Assembly: GCA_023630585.1 (NCBI GenBank)
Contig: CM042565.1
Location: 1,844,013-1,908,012, forward strand
Length of the DNA: 64,000 nt
From: Cranoglanis bouderius
Lineage: Eukaryota; Chordata; Actinopteri; Siluriformes; Cranoglanididae
Direction of reading: 5' to 3'
Below are positions 23,201-36,376 of this stretch, one piece after another. The notes beneath the pieces were generated by a model. The model did no database searches, was not told where the DNA came from, and saw nothing but the letters and a program-made list of their open reading frames with translations. The position numbers and the translations under genes are program-made. Each line of letters opens with the position of its first letter. The first letter of the stretch is position 1.

Positions 23201-24229
23201 TTATTAATTTTGCACATTTCTTATTTTGTGTAGGAAATCATAATCATTTCAGTAGTGAGTGTGTGTGTAATGTTTATTTCATACAATCAGTTCTGACCAT
23301 TTCCATGACTGGTGCCTGTAATTCTGGTGCCGGTCCCTCCCGTGCACCTTTAATTTGCCGTGTATTCAGTAAGGAAAGGCGTACGGGTGTGCTGTGTTTT
23401 TATTTTGGGGGTTTGTTCCCTCTCAGCTTTTCAGCATGGCCTTCTACACTGAAAATGAACTCGAATAAAATTCAAAAGTCTCCTTCAGCTTGGCTTTCCA
23501 CCTCACTACAACATACACAGGGTAAAAGTAGAATACTGTCAATTGCCCACAGGTGGACAATCATTCATTAAATCACACATTCCCTTTCTCTTGAAGTTAA
23601 CACAACAAGAATGCAGCTTTTTACGTTACTGTAAAGTTCGCTTTCCTGTGTAACTGCCAGTTACAGCTTTACCTCTGACTGTTACAAAGCTCTGACACTA
23701 GAGACTCCTTCCATAAAAATAAACATCTCGTAGAAAATCTCACCAAAGCAACGTGTTTCCGCACACGTTTGTAATGCGCATGCCGCATCCACCGTACAAT
23801 TCCCTGTGAATGAGCTGTTACTATAGAACTGAGAACACATTAGAAAGACTGCATTAAAATAAACCTGTGATTTGTAGCTGCACTACTGTCAGAGCTGCTG
23901 TTATAGCAAATTAATCAACACCACCTCCTTCTGACCAATCCAGATCCAGAATTTAACATCACGGTGGTATAATCCCGTGTAAACTATCTGTAAACCCTGA
24001 TCTTCATGGCAGCCACTTTGAAGAAAAGTGCCTTAGAAGTGAGACAGAATACAAGAAGATCTGATTGGTCATGATTGCTTTTTCTTCTACCCATAAGAAC
24101 CCAGAGCTTCATGTGTCTCCTGTTTCTCTTGCCGTTTCTCCGCGCAGGTACCCCGGAGTGCCGGCGGGGATGCAGGAGGAAAAAGGGCTGCAGTACGTAT
24201 TTGAAGTGTATGAGAGTGTGGAACAGTGA
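19158..24229 (+). CDS. dhfr: Dihydrofolate reductase
   Basis: It reduces dihydrofolate to tetrahydrofolate with NADPH, in the cytosol, for thymidylate and purine synthesis. Six exons are 19158-19249, 20036-20085, 20237-20342, 20476-20602, 22240-22355 and 24148-24229, giving 190 residues against 187 in human. Conserved parts are the N-terminal strand LNCIVAV, the Met20-type loop MGIGRNGNLPW (residues 15-25), the catalytic glutamate in NEFK (33), the NADPH-binding GRKTWFSIP and the VWIIGGSSLY segment. The final exon reads YPGVPAGMQEEKGLQYVFEV. Exon number and phases match the vertebrate gene. All key residues are present, so it should be active. Intron 4 carries a long degenerate tandem repeat, and intron 5 carries a copy of an unnamed interspersed repeat. 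Confidence 0.97.
20180..20213. repeat. (GT)n microsatellite
   Basis: GT run in dhfr intron 2, 23 bases before exon 3. A related AC/CAC run is at 20620-20665 in intron 4. Confidence 0.96.
20780..21460. repeat. Degenerate tandem repeat in dhfr intron 4
   Basis: The phrase GTGTCCCAAACCACAC, followed by CACTA and CACATAAACATCAC, returns at about 20796, 20868, 20938, 20995, 21076, 21214, 21297 and 21428. Spacing is irregular, 55-130 bp. Copies differ by many substitutions, so it is an old minisatellite-like array. No TIRs and no coding potential. Confidence 0.75.
22560..22960. other. Unexplained segment in dhfr intron 5
   Basis: This stretch is less AT-rich than the rest of the intron and keeps frames of about 60-137 codons open on both strands, none with a domain I know. 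It could be a decayed retroelement or a non-coding element. Confidence 0.3.
23580..23968. repeat. Unnamed interspersed repeat, copy in dhfr intron 5
   Basis: It shares ACCTCTGACTGTTACAAAG and GAGACTCCTTCCATAAA with the copies at 37085-37600 and 43490-44035. Further right it has TGCACTACTGTCAGAGCTGC and the terminal part TCTGACCAATCCAGA. No frame. It is probably a non-autonomous DNA element. Confidence 0.75.
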
Positions 24230-24492
24230 TGAGTGGTGCTGAAAGACCTTACCCACCTGCTTATTATTGAGATCCGTGTGTGAGACGACAGCATTTGCTC
24301 ATAGACACTATTTCTGTAGTCAAGTAACGTCAAGTCCTTACTGAAACCACATCCTGGTAATTCTCTGAAAACTAAAATCAAAAGATTTAAATGCTGTTCC
24401 AGCTATTAATATGTTCTAGTTTCAACCAGTTAAAGCCTCTTCATCTCCGAGTTTCATCTGTGCCTTGTGTCCCCACACTTAGAGATCATCTC

Positions 24493-24567
<75 letters not shown>

Positions 24568-26068
24568 CGAGAGAGAAATGGCTGTTGTTTAGCCCAACCC
24601 GTATGGCTCGTCCTGGCTCTTCTCATAAATATGCATTCCACCTTTTGTGTCGAGAGCTAATTATTGACAACGGTTCTCATGTGCTTAGGTTGAATAAAAA
24701 CCTTTATGGATCACACATAAACACACATACACAATTTCTCCCCGCATTAATGCCCCAGCCCTTTAAACAGCCCTGTTTAACAAAAGCCAAAGGCTGCAAT
24801 CCGCTCTAACCTTTGAGGCTGATTGGTTTCAGGTCCCAGCAGGAGGCTAACACTAAGCTGGAAATTAGTGCGATCGGCAGGCCAGTTCTCCCTGCGCGCC
24901 CCCCGTCTCCCCTTCCTCGGTCCTTAAATGACACTTAGACTTAATTTCAGATGGAATCATTAGATAACCCATGTTCCTTCTTCTTTTGCTATCAGCAGTA
25001 ACATCAGTTGCATAAATATACACCCAGTATGTGGTGGTGGTGTTAAATATAGCGTTTATTATATTGTACGTGCGTTATAGTACACTGTCTGGTTTTGTTT
25101 ACCAACTGTGAACATAAAGATCTAAACAAGGAACAAGGATATGAATAATGGTGAAATTTAGACTACATTCATATTTTTATATGAACTCCATAAAAATTAA
25201 ATAAATCAAACAAAAACAAACCAGGAAATGACTAAACATCCTGAAGACAAACAGCCAGGATTTACTGCAGACCTGTGTGTTAATCAGAATGTGTTGATTG
25301 GTTTTTTGGGTTGTTTTCTTTTGCAACATAAGCGATTTGGTCTTCCTTTTATTTTTTATTCTTTGTTCAGGATATCATTTACATTACAGGATATACATTA
25401 ATTACAAAATTATTCGTGCCTCAAAGTTTTACATTCTTTGAGTTTTGAAACGAACAAAAGACATGTTAAACACCCCTGGAAGCCCTGCGCCCTTCGTTAA
25501 CGTGATACAAAATCAATCAATGTATGTTAAACTTTAACTAATGTGAAACAAGTATATAGTTATCGTTAATTAACTATAATTGAAGGGAAACTTTCTGTGC
25601 TGTCATTTTTGTACGATCACTGTGGAGATGAACTGAGACAGTAGAATGATAAACTGGATTCTCAGTAAAGAGAAGATTTTTGTCAATGTAAAATTCTTGC
25701 TGGTGACTCAGACAATACTATTGATATCCTCCTCCCTTTTTTCACTCCAACTTTAATTATTTGCTATCTTCTGTTCTGGACAAAGTACATCAACCGCTTT
25801 CCTCGTCAGCACAGTCAATGCCACCGTGCTAACATCACCACATCATGGGAGGAAAGAAGAGAAGAAAACAAAACAGCGTCACGGTGATGCAAGCACACCA
25901 CTGTGGCCTTTAGGTCAAGGACACAGGGATGCAGTGACAGTGGATCTGTGTTGGTCGTGGGGGCGGAATACCTCCAAGCTCAGCCACCTCATTCACGTCA
26001 GAATAATAACCCGATCCTGTGTTGACGCTCGTTATGCGAAAGCTGCCGTCACGTTGCTGTGTTGTTTT

Positions 26069-26104
<36 letters not shown>

Positions 26105-28194
26105 GCACACGCTCTACTGTAAGGTACTGCCTGCCTCCAGACCTGAGAGCTCACACACCTGTTCTCTCTCTTGCTCCCTTGTTCACGCTCCCTTTCTCTC
26201 GCACACACATTCATACACTCTCGGGCTCATTTATTCGCCACTTGTTGACTCTTCAGTTCTTTTGATCTGGTGTATTGGATAACACTCGGCCTTTTCACTA
26301 TATTGAGAGATCCCCTTGAACCAAACCTGTTAGAGGACTGAGAAGATCTGCAGGATACGAGAGGTAAGCTTAGCAAGGAGTGTGGACTGTTTTATATAGT
26401 TTATTCCTCGTATATGCAGGGAAATGTGCACTTTTTTAACTAATTAGGTATTGAATCTGTAATGATTAAGTTTAGCTGCTGCTAAAATAGTGTATTACTG
26501 CAAAATATGAATGTGTTTGCAGATAAATACATACAGAGAAAGTAAAAATATACTGTTATAGTTTCATTCGAAGAGCTATATGACAAATCCAGTCCAGTTC
26601 TGGTCTTATTTAAAAGCATTTAAAGTAGCTTTATATACATAGGTTTGACTTTTGCACTTTTTAATTTATAAAGCCTTGACTAATAGGCACAAAAGAATTA
26701 CAAATGCTCTATGTAGCCTATTGCGATACCTGGCATGAATCACCATTCTGCACATGTGTGTCAAGTGGCCTGTTTGGTGTTCCACTTGTGTTTCAATCTC
26801 GAGCCCTGATCTGCCTAGTGATGCTTGTTTGTTCCGCACTCTTCAGTGCCAGGCAGACAGAGAGAGAGGAGTCATTAAGGATTCTCTCTGTTCAGGAGAC
26901 CGATTGAAGGCCCAGAGAAGAGCGCACAAAGCACGCCGGGGCTATAAATGCCATCCCAGGGGTGCACAGCATTAGGAACCAGAGCTTAGGTGTGCTACCG
27001 GTGGAGTGTATACTCCAATCAAGAGGGTTGCACATGCCATTTCTGGCTTGCATATTTTTATTTCATGTACACCATGCTGTTAAATTTGGGCATGGTGTAA
27101 TTAGTTTCCATAAAAGGTCCAAGATTATCTGTGATTAAATGTACAAGATACAGATAGCTGTATTAATGCTATTCACATAAATGAAAACACTGAGTAAACC
27201 TTCATATAGTCTTCCAAGTACATTGCCCAGCTGAAATTGTTGGTTTAGTTAACTAATGAAATTTCTCATGCAAAGGTAAAAGTATGAGCAACTCCTGTAT
27301 CTCAAATTTCAGCAAAATGTGTAGCCATTTGCGTCAAAGCAGTTTAGTGTCTGTGTCTCTTTTTAAAAATAATGTCTCAAAATTACTTAAGTCTATGTAT
27401 ATGGTGTGCTGAGAAACGTGTTGAGCTTACATTTAAAAGTTTGTACATTCTGTCTCTAGCATAAATGTACAGTAGATCTCATTTTATGCAACTAAAATGC
27501 GACAGACTTTGGAGTTGCACGTGTAGATTTGAGGACAAGGTCATAAACACAATAGACTCCATCAGCGAGCCAAAGGAGAAGTTTAATCCTTTCAGTAACT
27601 CAGCATGCTTTCTTCCCCCTTTTGCTCTTAGCAAATGCAGTCTGATCATGCCTGGCACAATCTAAAATGGTGAAGGATAGATCAGGGCCTTACTTGCATT
27701 TTGCCCACCTATTTTTCATTCTTTCTGTTTTTTAAGGCAGAACTTTTTCACATCGTGATTTCAATTCCCACATTGAGGACGAAAAAAACAATAACCTTGG
27801 TCAGTGGAGTAATGTAGAGACTTATGTAAAGGGGTTAGATAACGGAGAGCTTGCATCTTTATGACATACTATTTTGCACCATGGTTCTTGAAACATTTTT
27901 ACATCGTTAGTGCTGGTTTAGGAGGAGCAAGCTATGGAAAAACAGCTAGCATGCTTATTTAAGGAAAATGCCACTCCAGAACAATGACATCTAGCAATAA
28001 ATGAAAACTAATCATCTATTTTGCATGGTTTAATAGTCAAGTATGTACTACCATACATCATAAATATTAGAACTACATGCCTGACTATCTGAACTGTCTT
28101 CCACTGGCAGCTCTCCAAAGCTCAGGCACCCTCCAACTTGTCCATGAGTCCTTAAATGATAGAGCCATCTGCCTGTCTGAAGCAGCAAGAGGTC
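24230..28194. other. dhfr 3' flank and ankrd34b upstream region
   Basis: A polyadenylation word AATAAA lies near 24692. A (GT)n run spans 24495-24559, and a (TC)n run 26079-26100. A plausible non-coding first exon of ankrd34b ends at about 26363 (ACGAGAG followed by GTAAGC). Otherwise I see no coding exon. The open frames over 26019-26282 come from the TC run. Confidence 0.5.
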
Positions 28195-30320
28195 ATGGAG
28201 GATTCCACAGAGGTGTGGACCGACGGCAACTCCCTTTTAAAGGCTGTTTATCTTTGCCGTTTGCGGCTGACACGTCTGCTCCTGGAAGGTGGGGCTTATA
28301 TTAATGAGAGCAATGAGCGTGGAGAGACACCACTGATGATTGCCTGCAAGACTCACCATACTGATGCTCAGAGTGTGCCCAAACACAAGATAGTCAGGTA
28401 TACACTGCTCAAGTCTCTGACTGACACAATGATTTGTCATTTGCAAACACCACCAAACTAACCAGGATCAGACCCAGTTTTCAGCATTACTGGGGCTATA
28501 GTAATGCATACTTATTTTAAGGTTGCATCGGTGCTGATTGAAGGCCTATACTGGAAGGCCAAATAATTAGCATGGTTGAGTCTCCTAACAACTGAGACTC
28601 AACAGCAGGGAAGCTGCATAACTACTATCCTAACTACAGCATGCATTGGTGATATCCCAGCTGTCCCAACATTCAGTTGTCAGCTTAATACCAGGTTAGA
28701 TGAACTTTACAGCAGGGTTTAATAACTGATGATGAGTCGGGTAGCTTACTTAGATATTGAAAATTAATTCTTTGGCATTTAGGACTTCATTTAATCGAAT
28801 GGTAATTCCATTGTGTCCACAGGTATCTGCTGGAGAATGGTGCTGACCCAAATATTCAGGACAAATCGGGTAAGACTGCTCTAATGCATGCCTGTGTGGA
28901 GCGAGCTGGGGAGGAGGTTTTGTCCCAGCTGCTGTCCAGTGGAGCTGACTTGAGTTTAGAGGACCACTCCGGTTCCTCTGCACTAGTGTATGCTGTTAAC
29001 GCTGGTGACAAGGAAGCTCTGAGAGTGTTACTAGATGCCTGTAAGGCCAAAGGCAAGGAGGTCATAATTATTACCACAGATAAACTTCCCTCTGGCAGAC
29101 AAATGACCAAACAGTATCTGAATGTCCCTCCACCACCAGATTTAGAGGATAGGTTACATTGTGTCCCTACTGTCTGCATGTCACCCTCTGAAATTAAACT
29201 CTCTCCTTCTCATGTCTCCTCCGATTCAAGCCAGTCACAAAATGCCCTTTTACACCAGGCAGAAAACCAAGCAATGGCTTCTACCCCTGCAACCATCGCT
29301 AATTCAAGGGCAGGGTCACCTACACGAGACCCAAGTCCATTGCGAGCAGCCAGCGTAGCCAAGCTTCTTCACCTTCAAAGGCTACACTCTGAGCCATGGC
29401 TCAAGATCCCACCTTCCCTGTTGCTGCAGCAAAGCAAGGCCTCGTCCTTCACGGAGGAGCTCCTAGATATCACGCCAGAAGAAGAGCTCTCTTTTGGCTT
29501 TATCAGTCATCGTCGTTTGTCTCAAAGAGCACCACCAGTTGCACGTCATCAAAGCATGGATGCCACCGGTCTGCTCAGAGCCTTGGACAAAGCAACTGAA
29601 ACAGAGAAAGAACAAAAGAAGGAGACGAAGTGGCTTAGCAGGAAAATGTCCTATGATGGTGTTTCACTGCCACATTCTGCCTCACACCAGAACCTACTTA
29701 AAGAAGCCTCAGGCAGCGTGACCGTTCCTATGGATAAAGACCCAGACTGCCTGCCCAACCTGGCTGTGTCCAGCCTGAAGGATGTAGTCCGCCGCCGCAA
29801 CATTGGGATGGACCACTACAGCTCAGACTCCCAACTTCCTCAGTTTGGAAGTCAGCACTCAGACGAGCTTGGCAAAGCCGGCACAGTGGGAGGAACAGAA
29901 AAGCGTAAGCTAGTTTACAGCCGATCCTCCACCCTGTCTGGCTCAAGGGAGTCTCTGGAAAGCATAGTCCAAAGGAGAAGCCCAGCGATGATGGAGCGCA
30001 GAGGATCTGGGGCTCTTCTGCTGGATCATATCGCACAGACTCGGCCAGGCTACCTGCCACCACTAAACCCACATGCACCCATTCCAGATATCAAAGTTAA
30101 CATCACTAGCACTGGCGTTGATAGGGGAACCAAACCTGGTCCTGCCTCTGCAGCTGGAACTGTAACCATACCTGTTGCTCCCGGTCAAAGGCATTTTGTG
30201 CCCTGTGCCCCTAGCCTTCCCCGAGACCAGAAGACCAAAAAGACTCTACTGAGAAGACACTCCATGCAAACGGAGCAGATTAAGCATCTGGCCAACTTTG
30301 GGGAGATTTTTGGACAATAA
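28195..30320 (+). CDS. ankrd34b: Ankyrin repeat domain-containing protein 34B
   Basis: Two coding exons, 28195-28397 and 28823-30320, give 566 residues. The ATG at 28195 is chosen because MEDSTEVW..GNSLLKAV aligns with the start of the vertebrate protein; the upstream ATG at 28156 lies in leader sequence. Ankyrin repeats fill residues 9-165 (RLTRLLLEGGAYINESN, RYLLENGADPNIQDKSGKTA, LLSSGADLSLEDHSGSSA). The segment KGKEVIIITTDKLPSG and the rest are a long low-complexity tail. Conserved tail islands include ELLDITPEEELSFGF, SRKMSYDG, NHYSSDSQ-like HYSSDSQLPQFG and the end LLRRHSMQTEQIKHLANF. The family is cytosolic/nuclear and mainly neural in mammals, with no known enzyme activity. It is tail-to-tail with fam151b. 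Confidence 0.95.
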
Positions 30321-30758
30321 AGTGCTCTAATGTACATTTGCACAGTGCTGTATCAGATATCAAGTCAATGCTCACATGAAGGAAATAGTGTGTGAATATT
30401 TATTGTTATTAATCAGCCATTGGACAAAATGTGTTCTATGTTCACTGTTAAACATCATAAAGGAGAAAAAGAGCAGCCAAAAAATAAAGAAATTCTGTGA
30501 CACTGAAAATTTTAAAACAGCTATTAAACAGTAATAATTCAATATACATTTTACAGCTCAACTATGTTTTGTAGACCCGATCATTGTATGGTGCACCGAG
30601 AGTTAAAAACCAACACCCTCTGACTTGCATTAATCCACATTAATGCATGGTCCATGTAATAGTGTGTATATTACACTTTTTGTAGACACGTCATATCATG
30701 ATTTCGGCTCCAACACATATTCCTCACTTCCTGTCCCCAATTTAATAGAGAGTAACTC

Positions 30759-33700
30759 CTAGCTCTGTTCTGACTGTGACATGGTGTACCCAGGTAAGCT
30801 TTTAAACTTTGAAATCTGATTCTCTAAGAGATCGTAGTAGATTCTGGACTTGCTGAAGTTTTGCCTGTAGGGTAACAGATCCTCCACATTGAACAGATCA
30901 CTCTGGCCTGTCCATATGGTCAGAGTGTATCTGAAAGAGAGAGATGGACAACAAGTGGAAAATATTTTAGCAAGATGAAGCATAAATTAGTACCTCAAAG
31001 CCAGTGGAGTGCATATTGGGATCAGCAACATCAAAACACCATTGTTAGAATACTGGATATGGATAAGTACTGTAACTAAGCGAACCACATTATCTATTTA
31101 ATTTCAAACCCTAGTGCTTTTGCCTGCTTAGTCGGTTACAGACTAAATTAAACACATCATGACTGAACTCGAGGGGTTCTTGATATGGCACCACACTAAT
31201 CAAATTCTGAGCACCCAGAAGGGTTCATTATGAATTTGACAGAAGATTAAAGTCCATATGTTTTTGTTTCTCGTTATTTGGAGGGAACAGTCACCTTATG
31301 GGGCATCCCCATTGGAGTTTCCGAGTCAGGTTACTACACAAAGTGTAAAAGTGTTTAGAAGAAACGGGTCTGCATTTTCCTTACCATTAAAAAGATGGCA
31401 AAATTTACATACAGACATTCAGAGGTGCCAACTTTGCTAACAAGAAAACCCCACTGACAAGACATCAGTGTGTCTACTTGCTAATAAAGTATTGAGCTGA
31501 CAAATATTTCATGTGCTGTCGCAGTGAAGGACAGCATTAAATTGCACTGTCACTGTTAGAGCAAAACTTGAGAAGAGAAACCAGACCTCTGAAGTGCACT
31601 AGACCTAGAAAAGGGAGATAACAAGCCTCCCTCTCTATGAGATCCCCCCCCCACTTTTCCAATGCACCTTTCAGCTCAGTCGAGTGCTTCTATTCTGATG
31701 ACAAACAAGTATACCTGGGGGGGCCAAGCACCATATTACACCAATTGTGTAGCAAAGGCATTCTGATGAACTGTTTTTGTTACACAACACGAATCCAATC
31801 AAGCAGGCAATCAATAGTTCAGTGCTAATAAGCACTTAAGAAGCACACAGGCTTCAGCACAGCCTTAATTGTCTTTGGTATGCTGAATACTGATGTGCTG
31901 CTGAGATTGACGCATTGAAATGAAAATTCCCACCTGTCCGACTGCTGCAAGAGCCACTGGAATTGAACGAAGGACTGAGGTAGAAGAGCTGCTCGCACTG
32001 GGAATGTCACAGGCTGTGTCAGGTTCTTACACACCACCTCCATCTGCTGAACCATCTCCCAACTGTAACCTTAGATCCCATATAGGATACAAAAACAGAA
32101 TCATGTTCAAGTGCAACATCAATTGGTATTAAAAATTGAGTCAATCAAGAACTCCTTTGGCCTCCTCAAGATTCCTCCTCTAATTATGGCATTGATCAGA
32201 AAACAGGATATGGGAACACCACACCAAGATAAATGGGTCATTTTCCAACTAATATTAAAAGGAAGATTTCATCCAATAGACCTTCGAACACCATCATAAT
32301 TGTAGATTTTATATATGATATGCACCAAGTCAATACATATTGATGTCGATCCAAGAAGAACTGCCACCCAGAACAAACGGATGTTTTACCTGGGTTGTCT
32401 GTATTCTGAGACCATCCAGTGGTCCAGCCCAAAGAAAGCACGTCTCCCTCTGCTTTCATAGCCACTGCTTGTAAAAAGGCCTGGGCATCTAAAGGTGTGG
32501 CCATGCCTCCGGGCCCTGGCAGGATGTCTGCATTGATCCACACAGGCCCCTTCAATTGATCTCGAACCTTGTCCAGAAGTGCCATTGAACCCACCACTGC
32601 TTCAAGGCTATAGAGAACAAAGAAACTGGGATGGACAATCTAGCTCTGGAGGGTCTGAGTCCAGCACCAGTTGGATTTCCCTGCCCTGCTGTGTTGAATC
32701 AAGACCGATTTATACTTCTTTGTGCACGTACGCTCGCACAGGGTGAAGAATTCATACCTGCATGTAAAGTGAGGCGCTACCACATGAACCATATCAAAAT
32801 TCACTTATTTACACAGTAAAGAAAATGTTTCATACAATGTTTCATTGTAGAAATAATAAACAGAAGATAACACGGACAATTTTGTGCTGGAAAAAAAAAA
32901 TTAATCTTGTGTAATTATAATTATAAACCAAGTGAATTCTAACTGAAAGTGTATCTGAAATGTTTTAACTTGTCTGTATTCAGCACTATGAGTGGCTTTT
33001 GTATCAAAGCACTTCCATGTAACTAGTGTTTAAATCCACAATTCTATCGATCACTGATTGACAACGGTTTAGATTTTATATTTATTGAGTTGCTGTGGTT
33101 TACACACCGGTCTGAGAAACTAAGATTGAATAGGTCTAAACTGAAATTTTGACAACATTTTTCCTTTGTGAGCTACAATTTCAGAAAGCATTTTCGGAGA
33201 ATGAGTTCGTCTGCAGAAGGTGAAAGACCTGGATGCGATGAGGGAAAGTTTCTTTTTTTTTATCGATTATTGTTTAACGTTTTATTGTTTGCACTTCAAA
33301 TATACTTTCAACAGTATTACTCTGATTTAAACAATTTGATTAAACCCGCAAAAGAAATGTTAACGTCTCACCAAACTGTTTTTGTGTATGTAATCAGACA
33401 TGGCTCCCAGCCAAACAATCAGCGTTCGCTCGACACATAGCACCGAAGAAACGCACATCGCATAGTAAGCTTGTGGGTGGACTGCGTGCTAGCACATCTC
33501 TGCGTCTTTGTGTGCCACGTTTTCTCATGATCCACCTCTCTGCATCACAACACAAAGACGCAAATATGTGTTGGCCTTCAGGCGCCTTTGAGCAAGTAAA
33601 TTATGAAACTGTGCTTTTTCAGAACAGACAAAGTTCGGACAAAAGTCAGATTTCAGGCAACAAAGAGGAGTGATGCAGGCTACACTTTGGTATTGTATTT

Positions 33701-35394
33701 TTATAAGAAACATTTAATATAGAGATACAATCGGAAACACAAAATGTTTGCACCCAACTGTATTTACAGCAGTATTCTCCAACCTTTTAAAGTCCAGCTT
33801 GATCCCTTTGTCTGAGTTCACCACCATTTTCAGCCAGTCTCGCAGTGTGATGTCATTGTCATTATCTGGCGGATGTGCCATTATGGGTTCCTTTGGGTCA
33901 TGACCCCGGAGAAGTACATCGGCTTCAATCATCTGTGTGCTATCTTGAATGCAAATAATAAGAAAGAGCACAATTCAGGTCCTAATCCAACAATGTCAAC
34001 AATTTATAAGCAAATTATGCCTTTTTTTAAATAATCAAGAATGGGATCTATTATAAATATAGAATATAATATAAAGCCACAGCCCTGAGTGGGAACATTA
34101 TAATTATTGTTTCAACTATGTTCATTCAGTTAATTCCCAAAGTAGAGACTCTGCCACCAGATTTTGTCGACTTTTAAGAACCCTTTAGAGATGTTCGAGT
34201 CGTCTTTTCGAGCAGGTATTAGCAACTCCCCTGCACTCGATGCGGCTCTCCTGCTCACATCACAGCTGCTGGATATACGATTTGAGAGAGGAGGGTCACA
34301 AGACTCACCAGCAGTGTGTAAAGCCTGACTGAGTTGCGCTTGCACAAGCCGATGTTCCCAGCAACCAATCACCATTTTCCCCCATGACTAATCACTGATC
34401 ACCATTGTCCACTGTATCTTAAGGGACTTCGGAAAGTCTTTCCTTCTTCATGTAACACGTTTTGAATATCATACCACGTTATGCAAATGATCGTGATGGG
34501 TCAATGAATATGCAAATTAGTCTTTGACCTTATCTGGTGACTTCTAGTGAGTATTTGAGCAGTCTTTGTAACTAGATTTGGTGTTTTAGACTCCTTTAGC
34601 CATATTGTTTAAGAAAAAAAGAGAGCCTAGCAACAAATCTAGACACTATTTAGCGACTGTCCGGCACTTGAAATTATAATATTTTGTGAAAACGTAAATA
34701 GTTGGTTTAACAGTTTTGTAAACATGTAAATAGTTTGTGGTACTGAGACCCAAGATAGAAGAAATTATATTTGAAATGTCTATTGAAAAATATATTATTA
34801 CTATTATTATTATTATTATTATTAACAACAACAACAATAATAATAATATAATGGCACATCCCTGAGTGGGAAAAGAAATTGTTTTGATGTGTATAATTTA
34901 CACTCTGACCTTGGAGTGCTTCAGTGATCTTGTCCTTGCTGTTGGCTGCATGATACCACTGGATATCTGCAGCATCATGGTCCTTTACAGTGCCTTTCTT
35001 GAGGAAGTAGTCCAGGGTTTGGTCAGGCATTGATCCTGCAGCTGCTGAAAAAGTTTTGGTTTGTTTGTAACAAAATGCAGTATGCGACAAGGAAAACAGT
35101 GCAGGCGGTACCGGCCTAACAAAAACAACCCCTGGTTAGTCATGAGGCTATGTGTACTGGCTCTGTTCTCATTACATCAACAATTAACTACAGACGCTTT
35201 GTAGTGCAAAAGTAAATTTCACATCAAAGCAGTTTCTGAGATTCCGGAAAACAAGCTATAGTTAGTTAAATAACTAAACCTGTGGCACTTGATGGCGCTT
35301 CAGACTTAATAAAGCAGATGGTCCATGTCACAACTGCAACGATAACCAGGGCTAATACACAATAACGGCGCAAACCGAGTTTCTTTAATCCCAT
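30759..35394 (-). CDS. fam151b: FAM151B (menorin family)
   Basis: Six exons on the minus strand are 35280-35394, 34910-35044, 33784-33943, 32390-32607, 31934-32069 and 30759-30930. They give 311 residues with matching phases. Family motifs in order are DAADIQWYHAANSK, MIEADVLL, MAHPPDNDND, GIKLDFK, PVWINADILPGPGG, LGWTTGW, QPVTFPVRAALL and YTLTIWTG. The family has a TIM-barrel fold related to glycerophosphodiester phosphodiesterases; FAM151B is reported to be needed for photoreceptor survival in mice. The first exon encodes a basic start and about 18 hydrophobic residues (residues 12-31), a signal anchor or signal peptide not present in the human FAM151B start I recall. It may therefore be secreted or membrane-tethered. 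The start ATG opens the exon that splices in phase. Confidence 0.93.
34788..34852. repeat. (TTA)n / (AAC)n / (AAT)n simple repeat
   Basis: Trinucleotide runs in fam151b intron 2, next to exon 2. The poly-Asn-like frame they open is an artefact. Confidence 0.9.
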
Positions 35395-35469
35395 AGACTT
35401 TAGTAAATTATTGGACTAAACACGAGCAAAACATTTGACCAACATTTCCGCACGGACGGAATTAAGCGC

Positions 35470-35510
35470 GCACATTTCCGGTTTGTTGCATGCTGGGAAA
35501 TAAAGTCCAA
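35470..35510 (-). promoter_or_regulatory. fam151b promoter: ETS and ZNF143-like sites
   Basis: About 80-110 bp upstream of the fam151b start codon are TTTCCGG (ETS-type, about 35475-35481) and GCATGCTGGGAAATAAAGT (35488-35506). The latter resembles the ZNF143/STAF promoter motif ACTACAATTCCCAGCATGC read in reverse. Both are typical of CpG housekeeping promoters. Confidence 0.5.
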
Positions 35511-36376
35511 TAATGGAGATGAAGCCAATCATTGGCGTTTTCTTTTAAACTCAAAAAGCATATTTTAAGAAAAAAAAAAGTTTATTTAGTGTTTCGAAAT
35601 ACATAAAATCATTAAAAAGGCATACAAACAGCTTTTCAATTATGTGGTTCATGGTTCAGCAGACAGGAGTGGAATTATACTTGAGTAATATATACTTATG
35701 TATTATTTTGGGTTATTTTTACTTTCCCTGAGTGGTTGTTGTTGTTGTTTTTTTACTCTTTACATTATTTAGACCTTCACAGTACTGTAAGAATGTAAAT
35801 TCTCAAAGGTCTCTTCTTCTCTCATCTAGCAATTGACTATACACTGTACATCCAAAGAACGGACACATTCTATTTGCATTTGATAAACGTTCAGTTTAAA
35901 GTGTCCAATCATCTCTCAACAACACTTATATTTTACTTCTTAATACTTGATTACATTTAAAAGTTGTCGTTTCAAAATACATTTTTGGCTGGATACTTTC
36001 TAGTATAATTTCTCAGTACGTTTCCACCCCTGTCAGCAGGCTATTACACTCAAAATATGTTTAGATATGATTAGACCTAGATATCAGAATTGAAATAAAG
36101 ATGGGAAAATGTACAAAACGAAACATATCTAAAACATATACAATGCCTCGTAAACAATACGTCATGTACGACATCATAACTCAAATATCAGTCCTGTGAT
36201 TGTCTTATTACATTTCAACGTTCAGGATGTTCATTACACTTTGACGACAATAAAACAAATGCTGATTCAGGCTCGTTTTGCATTTAAAAAAAAACATTAT
36301 TAATCCTTGGAGAAAGGATGGGGTATTTGATTACATTTAGCAAATTAAGGTCTTGAGATTTCTTTACTCCTCCTGT

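Noticed and set aside
24391..24660. 89-codon ORF after dhfr
   Set aside because: Mostly poly Cys-Val from the GT microsatellite.
29728..30078. 116-codon minus-strand ORF over ankrd34b
   Set aside because: Antisense of a well-supported coding exon, with no independent signals.
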